DNA of 5,591 bases from NCBI GenBank assembly GCA_012727685.1, contig JAAYGO010000141.1, forward strand, positions 1-5,591. The letters run 5' to 3'. The position numbers were made by a program, and so were the translations under genes. This DNA is from Bacillota bacterium (lineage in GTDB: Bacteria; Bacillota; Dethiobacteria; DTU022). Of the stretch, positions 1 through 5,541 are shown piece after piece. The notes beneath the pieces are model-generated. The model was not told the DNA's origin. It made no database searches and saw only the letters and a program-made list of their open reading frames with translations. The number at the start of each line of letters is the position of its first letter. Within the stretch, counting starts at the first letter, position 1.

Positions 1-804
1 GCCTAAGGTCCCGTTTTGAAAGTCGCGCAGCAGCAGCGCCGCAGCCCGCTCCAGGTCGATTTCACCGGCGGCCTTCAGGCAGCCCTGGGCAGCCCCGATC
101 TGCTCGAGGATGAGCTCCGGCTCGCTCCATTGCCGGATGTCGTAGCGGGCCAGGAGTCCCTCTTCCCGCCCCCGTTCCCGGTAGCTTTTTAAAAGCCAGA
201 GCGCCGTTTCGGAAGTATCAAGGCGCCCCGGCGGCAGCGCACCTACCGCGGCCAGGGGGAGCACCGTTTGCCCATTCAAGCGGGGCGGGAGCACCCCCGG
301 GGTATCGAGCAGTTCGATGCCGGGCAGCAGCCGGATCCACTGGCGGCCCCTGGTGATCCCGGCCTGACTGCCGGTGCGGGCCGCCGCCCTGCGGACCAGT
401 AAATTAATTAAGGTGGATTTGCCTACATTGGGTATGCCTGCAACCATCAACCGGAGCGGCTTTTTCAGGCGGGACGGGGGGGAAGTGCTCTCCAGGCGCC
501 GCAAATACTGCAGCAATGTTTGGGCGGCACCCCGTTTGACTGCGCTGAAAGGGAGGGCTTGATAACCCTGCCGCTGAAAATAAGAAAGCCAACGGGCGGT
601 AAGCTCCGGCTCTGCCCGGTCGGCTTTATGCAATAAAATCAGCTTTTTCCTGGTGCCGGCCAGGCGCGAGAGGAAAGGGTTCCGGCTGCTTGCCGGAATG
701 CGGGCATCGACCAGCTCCAAGACCAGATCGACCAGTTTTATATCTGCCGCGATCCCGCCCATGGTACGGGCCATGTTTCCGGGATACCACTGACGGCTTT
801 TCAT
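1..804 (-). CDS. rbgA: Ribosome biogenesis GTPase RbgA (YlqF), 3' end cut by window edge
   Basis: RbgA is a circularly permuted GTPase that acts late in 50S subunit assembly. I translated 268 codons from an ATG at 804; the frame is open to base 1. The B. subtilis protein is about 282 residues, so only a short tail is missing. The order G4-G5-G1-G2-G3 is visible: HKAD at 59-62, FSA near 84-86, GIPNVGKST at 123-131, AGIT at 148-151 and DTPG at 167-170. The N-terminal ELVDARIPASSRNP stretch (30-43) is typical of the family. Two positions are odd. The usual NKxD of G4 reads HKAD, and the usual PGHM near the N-terminus reads PGNM (Asn10). The PGIT of switch I has also become AGIT. The ATG lies 2 bases after the lepB stop, with only a weak Shine-Dalgarno (GGCGGTG) inside lepB, which suggests translational coupling. 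The family call is secure; normal GTPase behaviour is not. Confidence 0.95.
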   Translation of the reverse strand, partial: MKSRQWYPGNMARTMGGIAADIKLVDLVLELVDARIPASSRNPFLSRLAGTRKKLILLHKADRAEPELTARWLSYFQRQGYQALPFSAVKRGAAQTLLQYLRRLESTSPPSRLKKPLRLMVAGIPNVGKSTLINLLVRRAAARTGSQAGITRGRQWIRLLPGIELLDTPGVLPPRLNGQTVLPLAAVGALPPGRLDTSETALWLLKSYRERGREEGLLARYDIRQWSEPELILEQIGAAQGCLKAAGEIDLERAAALLLRDFQNGTLG

Positions 805-806
805 TA

Positions 807-1343
807 TTAATACACCGCCGCTTCCTGATGCTGCAGTATCCGCGCCTCCCCGGGCGGCCAGAAGATCAGCGTGGCTTTGCCGCGGACCTGTTCCAGGGGG
901 ACAAAGCCCACCCGGGGATCCCGGCTGTCCATGCTGTTGCCGCGAAAATCGCCCAGCACGAAGAGGTGGCCCGGCGGCACCTCCACCGGCCCAAAATCGG
1001 GCATCTCGCCCTGGTTTTGCAGGTATGGTTCGACCAGAGCAAGGCCGTTACGGTAAACCTGTCCCTCTCTAATCATGATCGTGTCGCCGCCGGTGCCGAT
1101 CACCCGCTTGATGAACGGACGCTCCGGTTCATAATCAAAGACCACGATGTCGCCGGGGGCGGGTTCGCGAAAGCGGTAGACCAGCTTGTTCACGATTAAG
1201 CGATTGTTTTGCTCGAGGGTCGGGTACATGGAGCTCCCCTCCACGTCGTAAACCTGAAAAAGAAAGGAGCGAATAATTAAAGCCAGCACTACCGCCACGG
1301 CAATGGACCTGATCCATTCCCACACCTCATGTGAAAGGCTCAT
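807..1343 (-). CDS. lepB: Type I signal peptidase (LepB/SipS family)
   Basis: This membrane serine protease removes signal peptides from exported proteins on the outer face of the cytoplasmic membrane. It has 178 residues, close to the Gram-positive SipS type (about 184). One N-terminal transmembrane helix spans about residues 12-30. The catalytic serine is Ser38 in GSSMYPTL and the general-base lysine is Lys79 in FIKRVIG. Box E is GDFRGNSMDSR at 131-141, where the family usually reads GDNR; residue 133 is Phe (codon TTT). Box D reads KRVIGTGGD rather than the commoner KRVIGLPGD. The ATG at 1343 has a GGAG Shine-Dalgarno about 8 bases upstream, and the membrane helix begins right after the start. 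It sits 62 bases after rplS and 2 bases before rbgA. B. subtilis has no lepB between rplS and rbgA, as far as I recall. Both catalytic residues are present, so I expect an active enzyme. Confidence 0.95.
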   Translation of the reverse strand: MSLSHEVWEWIRSIAVAVVLALIIRSFLFQVYDVEGSSMYPTLEQNNRLIVNKLVYRFREPAPGDIVVFDYEPERPFIKRVIGTGGDTIMIREGQVYRNGLALVEPYLQNQGEMPDFGPVEVPPGHLFVLGDFRGNSMDSRDPRVGFVPLEQVRGKATLIFWPPGEARILQHQEAAVY

Positions 1344-1405
1344 CAGACCATCTCCAAATCTCCCAGCCAGCGCTGATGGAGTAAGGGCAGTTGATTGGCG
1401 GTTGA

Positions 1406-1747
1406 TTATCGCTGCTCGCGGATCCGGGCCGCTTTTCCGGACCGCTCGCGCAGGTAATAAAGCTTGGCCCGCCGGACCCGGCCTCGCCTGGTTACCTCGA
1501 TGCGGCTGACAACCGGCGAATGAACGGGGAAAATACGCTCCACCCCGATCCCGTAGGTGACCCGGCGCACGGTAAAGGTTTCTTTCAGCCCGCTGCCCTG
1601 GCGGCGAATCACCACGCCTTCAAACACCTGGGTCCGCTCCCGGTTTCCTTCCTTCACTTTTACGTGCACCCGGACGCTGTCACCGGGAGAAAAGGCAGGA
1701 ATATCGTCCTTTAAATGCTGTTTTTCGATTTCCTTGATTAAATCCAT
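1406..1747 (-). CDS. rplS: 50S ribosomal protein L19
   Basis: L19 is a 50S protein located at the interface with the 30S subunit. The 113 residues match the usual length (about 115). The family pattern is complete: FSPGDSVRVHVKVKEG near 19-34, RERTQVFEGVVI near 36-47, TFTVRRVTYGIGVER near 58-72, FPVHSPVV near 73-80 and the basic GRVRRAKLYYLRER near 89-102. The ATG at 1747 is preceded by GAGGAGG at 1758-1764 (spacing 10), which fixes the start. It follows trmD after 70 bases, the longest gap in the cluster, which carries leader and promoter-like signals described separately. Nothing in the protein is unusual. Confidence 0.98.
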   Translation of the reverse strand: MDLIKEIEKQHLKDDIPAFSPGDSVRVHVKVKEGNRERTQVFEGVVIRRQGSGLKETFTVRRVTYGIGVERIFPVHSPVVSRIEVTRRGRVRRAKLYYLRERSGKAARIREQR

Positions 1748-1806
1748 TCCGTTAAAGCCTCCTCATGCCTTCAGGCAAGAATTCGCCAAGACAAATAACT
1801 GCCTTG
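1748..1806 (-). promoter_or_regulatory. Candidate L19 leader / 5' UTR control element of rplS
   Basis: The untranslated stretch between trmD and rplS contains TGCCTGAAGGCA (minus strand, 1766-1777). As RNA this can form a 4-bp stem TGCC/GGCA closed by a TGAA tetraloop. It lies one base upstream of the GAGGAGG ribosome-binding site. A second partner, CAAGGCAG, occurs at the upstream end of the gap and could pair imperfectly with the CTTGCCT arm, giving a larger or alternative fold. Autoregulatory L19 leader RNAs are described in Firmicutes at exactly this position. I cannot score this sequence against that model, so identity as an L19 leader is inferred from position and the small hairpin next to the ribosome-binding site. 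Confidence 0.35.
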
Positions 1807-1838
1807 ATTATAATCTTTTACTGTTGATCTTCTGCCAA
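1807..1838 (-). promoter_or_regulatory. Weak candidate internal promoter before rplS
   Basis: A perfect TATAAT lies on the minus strand at 1807-1812, just after the trmD stop. A TTGGCA (5 of 6 to TTGACA) lies at 1833-1838 inside the trmD end. The 20-base spacer is longer than the usual 16-18, so this is at best a weak sigma-A promoter. Transcription would begin close to the start of the leader-like gap. Confidence 0.3.
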
Positions 1839-2558
1839 CTGTTTTAAAAACAGCTCCTCCTCCGGGGTCAATTTGGCGTCCTTTAATAAATCGGGACGCT
1901 TTTCGAATGTGCGCCGCAAAGACTGCCGGCGCCGCCAGTGCGCGATCTCGGCATGGTTGCCCGACAAGAGTATCTCCGGCACCGCCATGCCCCGGTACAC
2001 GGGCGGGCGGGTGTACTGGGGGTACTCTAGCAGCGAGCCTGCAAAGGATTCTTCCGCCAGTGCTTCCTCATCCAGCAGCCCCGGTACCAGGCGAATCACC
2101 GCCTCGGCCACAACGGCAGCGGCCAGTTCGCCGCCGGCGAGCACATAATCCCCGATGGAAATTTCCTCATCCACCAGCTGCGTGCACACCCTCTCGTCAA
2201 CACCTTCGTAACGCCCGCAGAGCAGGATTAAATGCTCCTGCTGCGCCATCTGACAGGCCATGGCCTGGTTGAAAAGGCGGCCCCGGGGAGTAAGCAGCAC
2301 TACCTGTGCCGCGGCCCCGCTTTCTTTTTTTAAGTCTTCCACCGCTTCAAAGAGCGGTTCCGGTTTAAAAATCATCCCCCGGCCCCCGCCGTAAGGAGCA
2401 TCGTCAACCTGGCGGTGCTTCCCCCGGGCGTAATCGCGCAGATCAACGAGGTTAATCTGCACCAGCCCCCGGTCAAGGGCCCGCTTGATGATGCTCTCGC
2501 TGAAAGGGCCGTGCAGCATCGCCGGGAAAATAGTGACAATATCGATTCGCAAAGCCAT
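1818..2558 (-). CDS. trmD: tRNA (guanine37-N1)-methyltransferase
   Basis: TrmD uses S-adenosylmethionine to make m1G at position 37 of tRNAs with G36G37, which prevents +1 frameshifting. The 246 residues match the family (B. subtilis about 243). The SPOUT trefoil-knot signatures are present: LLTPRG at 88-93, CGRYEGVDERV at 114-124 and SIGDYVLAGGE at 134-144. The C-terminal domain has YPQYTRPPVYRGMAVPEILLSGNHAEI, spread over about 179-205. Two positions deserve alignment. The motif usually written YGGGPGM or YGGGAGM is YGGGRGM (Arg60). The position matching the catalytic Asp169 of E. coli reads Glu170 in AEESF, though the loop is one residue shorter and the register could differ. The ATG at 2558 lies 11 bases after the rimM stop, with a GGGTGG site between them. 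rimM-trmD-rplS is a widely conserved order. Confidence 0.98.
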   Translation of the reverse strand: MALRIDIVTIFPAMLHGPFSESIIKRALDRGLVQINLVDLRDYARGKHRQVDDAPYGGGRGMIFKPEPLFEAVEDLKKESGAAAQVVLLTPRGRLFNQAMACQMAQQEHLILLCGRYEGVDERVCTQLVDEEISIGDYVLAGGELAAAVVAEAVIRLVPGLLDEEALAEESFAGSLLEYPQYTRPPVYRGMAVPEILLSGNHAEIAHWRRRQSLRRTFEKRPDLLKDAKLTPEEELFLKQLAEDQQ

Positions 2559-2569
2559 GGAACCACCCG

Positions 2570-3106
2570 CTAAAGATCGAGCAGGCCGTCCGGAAGCTCC
2601 ACCACCATTTTGCCACCGTCCGGGTCGATCGATTTAACAAATTTCTTTACTGCAGGTACCAGAAACTCCGCGCCATCTCGGTTGGGCTCTTTTTTAACCG
2701 CGTAGAGATCGTGCCCTCCCGTGGAGATAACCCTGGTTACCCGGCCCAGCAGTTCGCCGTCCGTGGTATAGACCTTTAGGCCCACCACCTGGTCCACATA
2801 ATAGACCCCTGCCGGGAGCGGGATCCGCTCGGCTTTGGGGATCAGGAGCACGGCGCCGGCCAACAGGGCCGCCTCTTCCCGGGTGTCGACCCCGGCAAAC
2901 TTAATCAGCCAAAAACGGCCGTATACCACCGCTTTTTCCACGGTTTTGCGGCGTCGCTTCCCCTTCTGCTCAACGGTGACCTCTTTGAGCAAGGCACAGC
3001 GCTCCGGAAAATCGGTGTAGGGGTAGACCTTCAACAAGCCCGCAACCCCGTGTGGAGCCAGGATCTTGCCGATTTTGACAGTAGCCTTGCCAGCGTCACC
3101 GCTCAA
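2570..3106 (-). CDS. rimM: 16S rRNA processing protein RimM
   Basis: RimM binds S19 and assists maturation of the 30S head. The 178 residues comprise an N-terminal RimM domain (about 9-90, with GKILAPHGVAGLLKV and TDFPERC) and a C-terminal PRC-barrel (about 101-178, YYVDQVVGLKVYTTDGELLG, then FLVPAVKKFV). The N-terminal motif usually reads HG(I/V)RGE(V/L)KV; here it is HGVAGLLKV, losing the Arg and Glu. The start is TTG at 3106. An in-frame TGA lies just upstream and no other start codon is available near it; GAAGGGA sits about 10 bases before the TTG. The gap to khpA is 20 bases and the stop (TAG) is 11 bases before trmD. Family assignment is firm from both domains and from adjacency to trmD. 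Confidence 0.96.
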   Translation of the reverse strand: MSGDAGKATVKIGKILAPHGVAGLLKVYPYTDFPERCALLKEVTVEQKGKRRRKTVEKAVVYGRFWLIKFAGVDTREEAALLAGAVLLIPKAERIPLPAGVYYVDQVVGLKVYTTDGELLGRVTRVISTGGHDLYAVKKEPNRDGAEFLVPAVKKFVKSIDPDGGKMVVELPDGLLDL

Positions 3107-3126
3107 AACGATTCGATCCCTTCAGT

Positions 3127-3357
3127 TTACTGGACGATTTCGACCACAACCCGCCTTTTGTCCCCGGTTCGCGCGGCGTTGACCACGGTCCGGATGGCCC
3201 TGGCGATCCGGCCCTGCTTGCCGATCACTTTCCCCATATCATCCGGCGCCACCCGCAACTCGAGAATGATGAAGCTCTCGCCTTCCAGCTCATGGACCTC
3301 CACCTTCTCCGGTTCGTCGACCAGAGCCTTGACAATATGTTCCAGCAACTGTTTCAT
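3127..3357 (-). CDS. khpA: KH-domain RNA-binding protein KhpA (YlqC)
   Basis: This is a 76-residue single KH-domain protein. The GxxG loop is GKQG in MGKVIGKQGRIARAIRTVV (about 41-59), followed by the usual helix and a closing beta strand (RRVVVEIVQ). In other Firmicutes the homologue pairs with KhpB (Jag) and binds many RNAs, affecting cell division and elongation; that role is transferred from the family. The ATG at 3357 has a near-perfect TAGGAGGTC Shine-Dalgarno 8 bases upstream, the strongest in the window. It lies 22 bases after rpsP and 20 before rimM. In B. subtilis a ylqD gene follows; it is missing here. Confidence 0.96.
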   Translation of the reverse strand: MKQLLEHIVKALVDEPEKVEVHELEGESFIILELRVAPDDMGKVIGKQGRIARAIRTVVNAARTGDKRRVVVEIVQ

Positions 3358-3379
3358 TTAATTGGACCTCCTAAAAGGC

Positions 3380-3625
3380 CTATTTGGTCAAACCGGCTTT
3401 ATCAAAAAGCTCTTTTACAGTATCGGAAGGCCTGGCCCCGCGGGCCAACCACATTTGCGCCTTTTCCGCGTCCACTTCAAAAGTGGTCGGCTTGGTTGTG
3501 GGGTTGTAATAGCCGATCTCTTCAATGAAGCGGCCGTCCCGCGGAAAACGGGAATCGGCAACAACGATGCGGTAAAACGGCTTCTTTTTAGCCCCCATCC
3601 TCTTTAATCTGATCCGAACTGACAA
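3380..3625 (-). CDS. rpsP: 30S ribosomal protein S16
   Basis: S16 is an early-assembly 30S protein binding the 5' domain of 16S rRNA. The 81 residues show the family pattern: SVRIRLKRMGAKKKPFYRIV at 2-21, ADSRFPRDGRFIEEIGYYNP at 23-42, and ending in GARPSDTVKELFDKAGL. The start is TTG at 3625, giving the standard N-terminus; GGAGGTG lies 6 bases upstream, while the only upstream GTG in the Shine-Dalgarno runs into a TAG within two codons. The gene follows ffh by 36 bases and precedes khpA by 22, the common ffh-rpsP-ylqC order. An extended -10 promoter candidate sits directly upstream. Confidence 0.98.
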   Translation of the reverse strand: MSVRIRLKRMGAKKKPFYRIVVADSRFPRDGRFIEEIGYYNPTTKPTTFEVDAEKAQMWLARGARPSDTVKELFDKAGLTK

Positions 3626-3643
3626 CTACTTCACCTCCGCTGT

Positions 3644-3652
3644 ATTATACCA
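3644..3652 (-). promoter_or_regulatory. Candidate extended -10 promoter for rpsP and downstream genes
   Basis: The minus strand reads TGGTATAAT, a perfect TATAAT with the TGn extension. No good -35 is seen at 17-18 bases (CTTTTT or CCTTTT), which extended -10 promoters can tolerate. The predicted start, about 7 bases downstream near 3637, falls within the rpsP Shine-Dalgarno (3632-3638), so the leader would be almost absent. That weakens the case. Confidence 0.4.
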
Positions 3653-3661
3653 CTTTATTTA

Positions 3662-5014
3662 TTAGAAAAAGGGGAAACCCCGTTTTCCTTTTTTTAGCTT
3701 CTTTAGCTGTCCTTTTTTGCCCATGCTGCCCATTTGTTTGAACATCCTCTGCATTTGGGCAAACTGGGAAAGGAGCTTGTTCACATCCTGCACGGTTGTG
3801 CCGCTGCCCCTGGCGATCCGCCGGCGGCGGCTGCCGTTGATGATGGAGGGGTCGCGCCGCTCCGCCACGGTCATGGAGTTGATGATCGCCTCGACCCGCT
3901 TGAACTGCTCCTCGCTCAAGGAGAGCTGCTTAACCTCTTTGGGGATACCGGCCGCCCCGGGCAGCATCGCTAATATCTCCTCCAGGGAACCCATGCTGCG
4001 AAGCTGCTGCAGTTGATCGCGGAAGTCCTCCAGGGTGAATTCCTGGCGGCGCAACTTCCGTTCCAGCTCCCTGGCCTTCTCCTGATCGATGGCTGCTTCG
4101 GCCTTTTCAATCAGCGAAAGGACGTCGCCCATGCCCAGGATGCGCGAGGCCATCCGTTCCGGGTGGAAGGGCTCCAGGGCATCGACCTTTTCGCCCACCC
4201 CCACGAATTTGATCGGGCAGCCGGTCACCGCCCGCACCGAAAGGGCGGCGCCCCCCCGGGTATCCCCGTCCAGCTTGGTAAGGATGATCCCCGTTAATCC
4301 CAGTTCCCGGTGAAAGGCGGTAGCCGCATTGACCGCGTCCTGGCCGGTCATGGCATCGACAACAAGGAGCAGCTCCACCGGCTTGAGCTGTGCCTTGATC
4401 TCCCGCAGTTCGGCCATCATGGCCTCGTCGAGATGCAGGCGGCCGGCGGTATCGAGAATGACGTAATCGCAGCCTTCCCGCCCGGCCTGTTTAACCGCCT
4501 CCTGGCAGATCTGAACCGGCCTGGCCTTCTCGTTGCTGTAAAAAGGCAGATCCACCGAGCGGCATAACACTTCCAGTTGCTTGATCGCCCCGGGCCGGTA
4601 GATATCGGCGGCCACGAGCAGCGGCCGCCGCCCGCCCCGGCGCAGGTGCAGCGCCAGCTTGACGGCGGTGGTGGTTTTCCCGGAACCCTGCAGCCCCGCC
4701 AGCATCAGCACCGAGGGAGGGCTGGAAGCCGATTCGAGGCGGCTCTGCTCGCGGCCCATCAAGCGGGTCAGCTCTTCATGCACAATCTTGACCACCTGCT
4801 GGCCGGGGGTGAGGCTCTTTAAGACCTCCTGCCCGACGGCGCGCTCCCGGATCTGGGCCACGAACTCCTTAACCACCTTGAAATTGACATCCGCCTCCAG
4901 CAAGGCCAGGCGAATCTCCCGCAAGGCGGTCTCCACGTCCTTTTCGTTCAATTTGCCCTTGCCGCGCAGCCGGCGCAGGGTTTCTTGCAGCTTTTCAGCC
5001 AGGTTGGCAAACAT
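3662..5014 (-). CDS. ffh: Signal recognition particle GTPase Ffh (SRP54)
   Basis: Ffh binds SRP RNA and the signal sequences of nascent chains, and docks with FtsY at the membrane. The 450 residues have the standard N-G-M order. The N domain is about 1-90. The G domain (about 100-295) has G1 GLQGSGKTT at 107-115, DIYRPGA at 137-143, G3 DTAGR at 188-192, G4 TKLDGD at 246-251 and the closing-loop GVGEK at 272-276. The M domain (about 297-450) has the RNA-binding SRRRRIARGSG at 395-405 and a Met-rich, Lys-rich tail. The ATG at 5014 is preceded in frame by TAA then ATC, so it is the only sensible start. Its best Shine-Dalgarno, AAGGGG, overlaps the ylxM stop and is about 16 bases away, unusually far. 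The gap from ylxM is 20 bases. All key motifs are intact. Confidence 0.98.
   Translation of the reverse strand: MFANLAEKLQETLRRLRGKGKLNEKDVETALREIRLALLEADVNFKVVKEFVAQIRERAVGQEVLKSLTPGQQVVKIVHEELTRLMGREQSRLESASSPPSVLMLAGLQGSGKTTTAVKLALHLRRGGRRPLLVAADIYRPGAIKQLEVLCRSVDLPFYSNEKARPVQICQEAVKQAGREGCDYVILDTAGRLHLDEAMMAELREIKAQLKPVELLLVVDAMTGQDAVNAATAFHRELGLTGIILTKLDGDTRGGAALSVRAVTGCPIKFVGVGEKVDALEPFHPERMASRILGMGDVLSLIEKAEAAIDQEKARELERKLRRQEFTLEDFRDQLQQLRSMGSLEEILAMLPGAAGIPKEVKQLSLSEEQFKRVEAIINSMTVAERRDPSIINGSRRRRIARGSGTTVQDVNKLLSQFAQMQRMFKQMGSMGKKGQLKKLKKGKRGFPFF
3665..3687 (-). terminator. Terminator-like hairpin overlapping the 3' end of ffh
   Basis: The minus strand has GAAAAC-GGGG-TTT-CCCC-TTTTTC: four GC pairs around a three-base loop, one C/T mismatch, then four A-T pairs and a G-C pair. 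Reading only the inner stem gives CGGGGTTTCCCC followed by five Ts, which resembles a short intrinsic terminator. The stem is short and lies inside the last codons of ffh (the GFPFF tail), where translating ribosomes would disrupt it. It may attenuate readthrough into rpsP or be an mRNA 3'-end stabiliser; full termination is unlikely. Confidence 0.3.
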
Positions 5015-5034
5015 TGATTTAGGCTTAAATCCCC

Positions 5035-5382
5035 TTACTGTTCATTCTTGAGGCGCAGCTCCCGGACCAGCTGGCGCAATCGCGCCAGGTCCTCTTCCTG
5101 CAGCACCGGCCGGCTTAAAATCTGGTCCGCTTCCATGAGCCTCTCCTGCTGGTATTGAAAGCGGCTGTAAAGGCCCAGCTTGCTTTCCAGGGCCTCCATG
5201 GCGGCCACGGCCCGCCGGATCAGGTCGTGCACCGCCTGCCTGCTGATGCCGTATTCTGCGGCGATCTCGCCCAGAGAAAGATTGTCGCTGAAATAAAGGC
5301 GCAGCACCTCCTGCTGGCGCCCGGTCAGCAGCGGCCCGTAAATATCGTAAAGCAGATTGACCCGGTTCAACTGGTCGAGCAT
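5035..5382 (-). CDS. ylxM: SRP-associated helix-turn-helix protein YlxM (UPF0122)
   Basis: YlxM is a small protein encoded next to ffh in Firmicutes. In streptococci it has been shown to associate with SRP and modulate its activity; I transfer that role by family. The 115 residues (B. subtilis about 110) carry a sigma-70 region-4-like helix-turn-helix at about 20-70: LTGRQQEVLRLYF, then LSLGEIAAEYGISRQAVHDLIRRA. A charged helical tail follows (about 75-115). The ATG at 5382 is the first start after an in-frame TGA in the upstream region. Its Shine-Dalgarno is weak (GAGAG about 9 bases away). It is the first gene of the cluster within this window; ftsY, which often precedes it, is not visible in the remaining 209 bases. 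Confidence 0.95.
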   Translation of the reverse strand: MLDQLNRVNLLYDIYGPLLTGRQQEVLRLYFSDNLSLGEIAAEYGISRQAVHDLIRRAVAAMEALESKLGLYSRFQYQQERLMEADQILSRPVLQEEDLARLRQLVRELRLKNEQ

Positions 5383-5397
5383 GGCCTCAGGCTCTCT

Positions 5398-5417
5398 GTA
5401 AAGTAAAAATACTTTAC
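5398..5417. repeat. Perfect 20-bp inverted repeat, candidate operator or 5'-end hairpin
   Basis: GTAAAGTA-AAAA-TACTTTAC is a perfect dyad with 8-base arms and a 4-base spacer. It starts where transcription from the ylxM promoter candidate would begin (about 5416-5417) and ends 15 bases before the ylxM ATG. It could be a repressor operator straddling +1, or form an 8-bp hairpin at the 5' end of the mRNA. I do not recognise it as the site of a known regulator. Confidence 0.5.
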
Positions 5418-5422
5418 GCCAT

Positions 5423-5452
5423 ATTGTAACAGATCAAAAAACAAAATGCAAA
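5423..5452 (-). promoter_or_regulatory. Candidate promoter of the ylxM-ffh operon
   Basis: On the minus strand the -10 is TACAAT at 5423-5428, with TG one base upstream (TGTTACAAT, an extended -10). A -35 candidate TTTGCA (4 of 6 to TTGACA) lies at 5447-5452 with an 18-base spacer made largely of T-tracts. The predicted start is near 5416. It is the best promoter in the region upstream of ylxM. Confidence 0.5.
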
Positions 5453-5541
5453 CGTTATGTAGGATGAGCCATTTGCGTTGTAATGAAATTCCTTAAAAAA
5501 ATAGTGTGTTCCCCACCCCCTATTGTAAAAGGCAAGCAGAT

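Noticed and set aside
690..1199. A 169-codon plus-strand open frame across rbgA/lepB
   Set aside because: It is antisense to lepB, whose catalytic motifs are clear; long antisense frames are a by-product of GC-rich codon use. It has no recognisable domain or ribosome-binding site.
1344..1405. Search for a terminator between rplS and lepB
   Set aside because: Only a short CAGCGCTG palindrome without a T-run is present; readthrough is expected.
1386..1407. Tandem 11-base repeat (GGCAGTTGATT then GGCGGTTGATT) after the rplS stop
   Set aside because: Only two copies with one mismatch, partly made of the rplS stop codon region; no sign of function.
5511..5520. C-rich run (CCCCACCCCC; G-rich on the minus strand) as a quadruplex or regulator site
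   Set aside because: Only two G-runs are present, too few for a G-quadruplex, and no known site matches.
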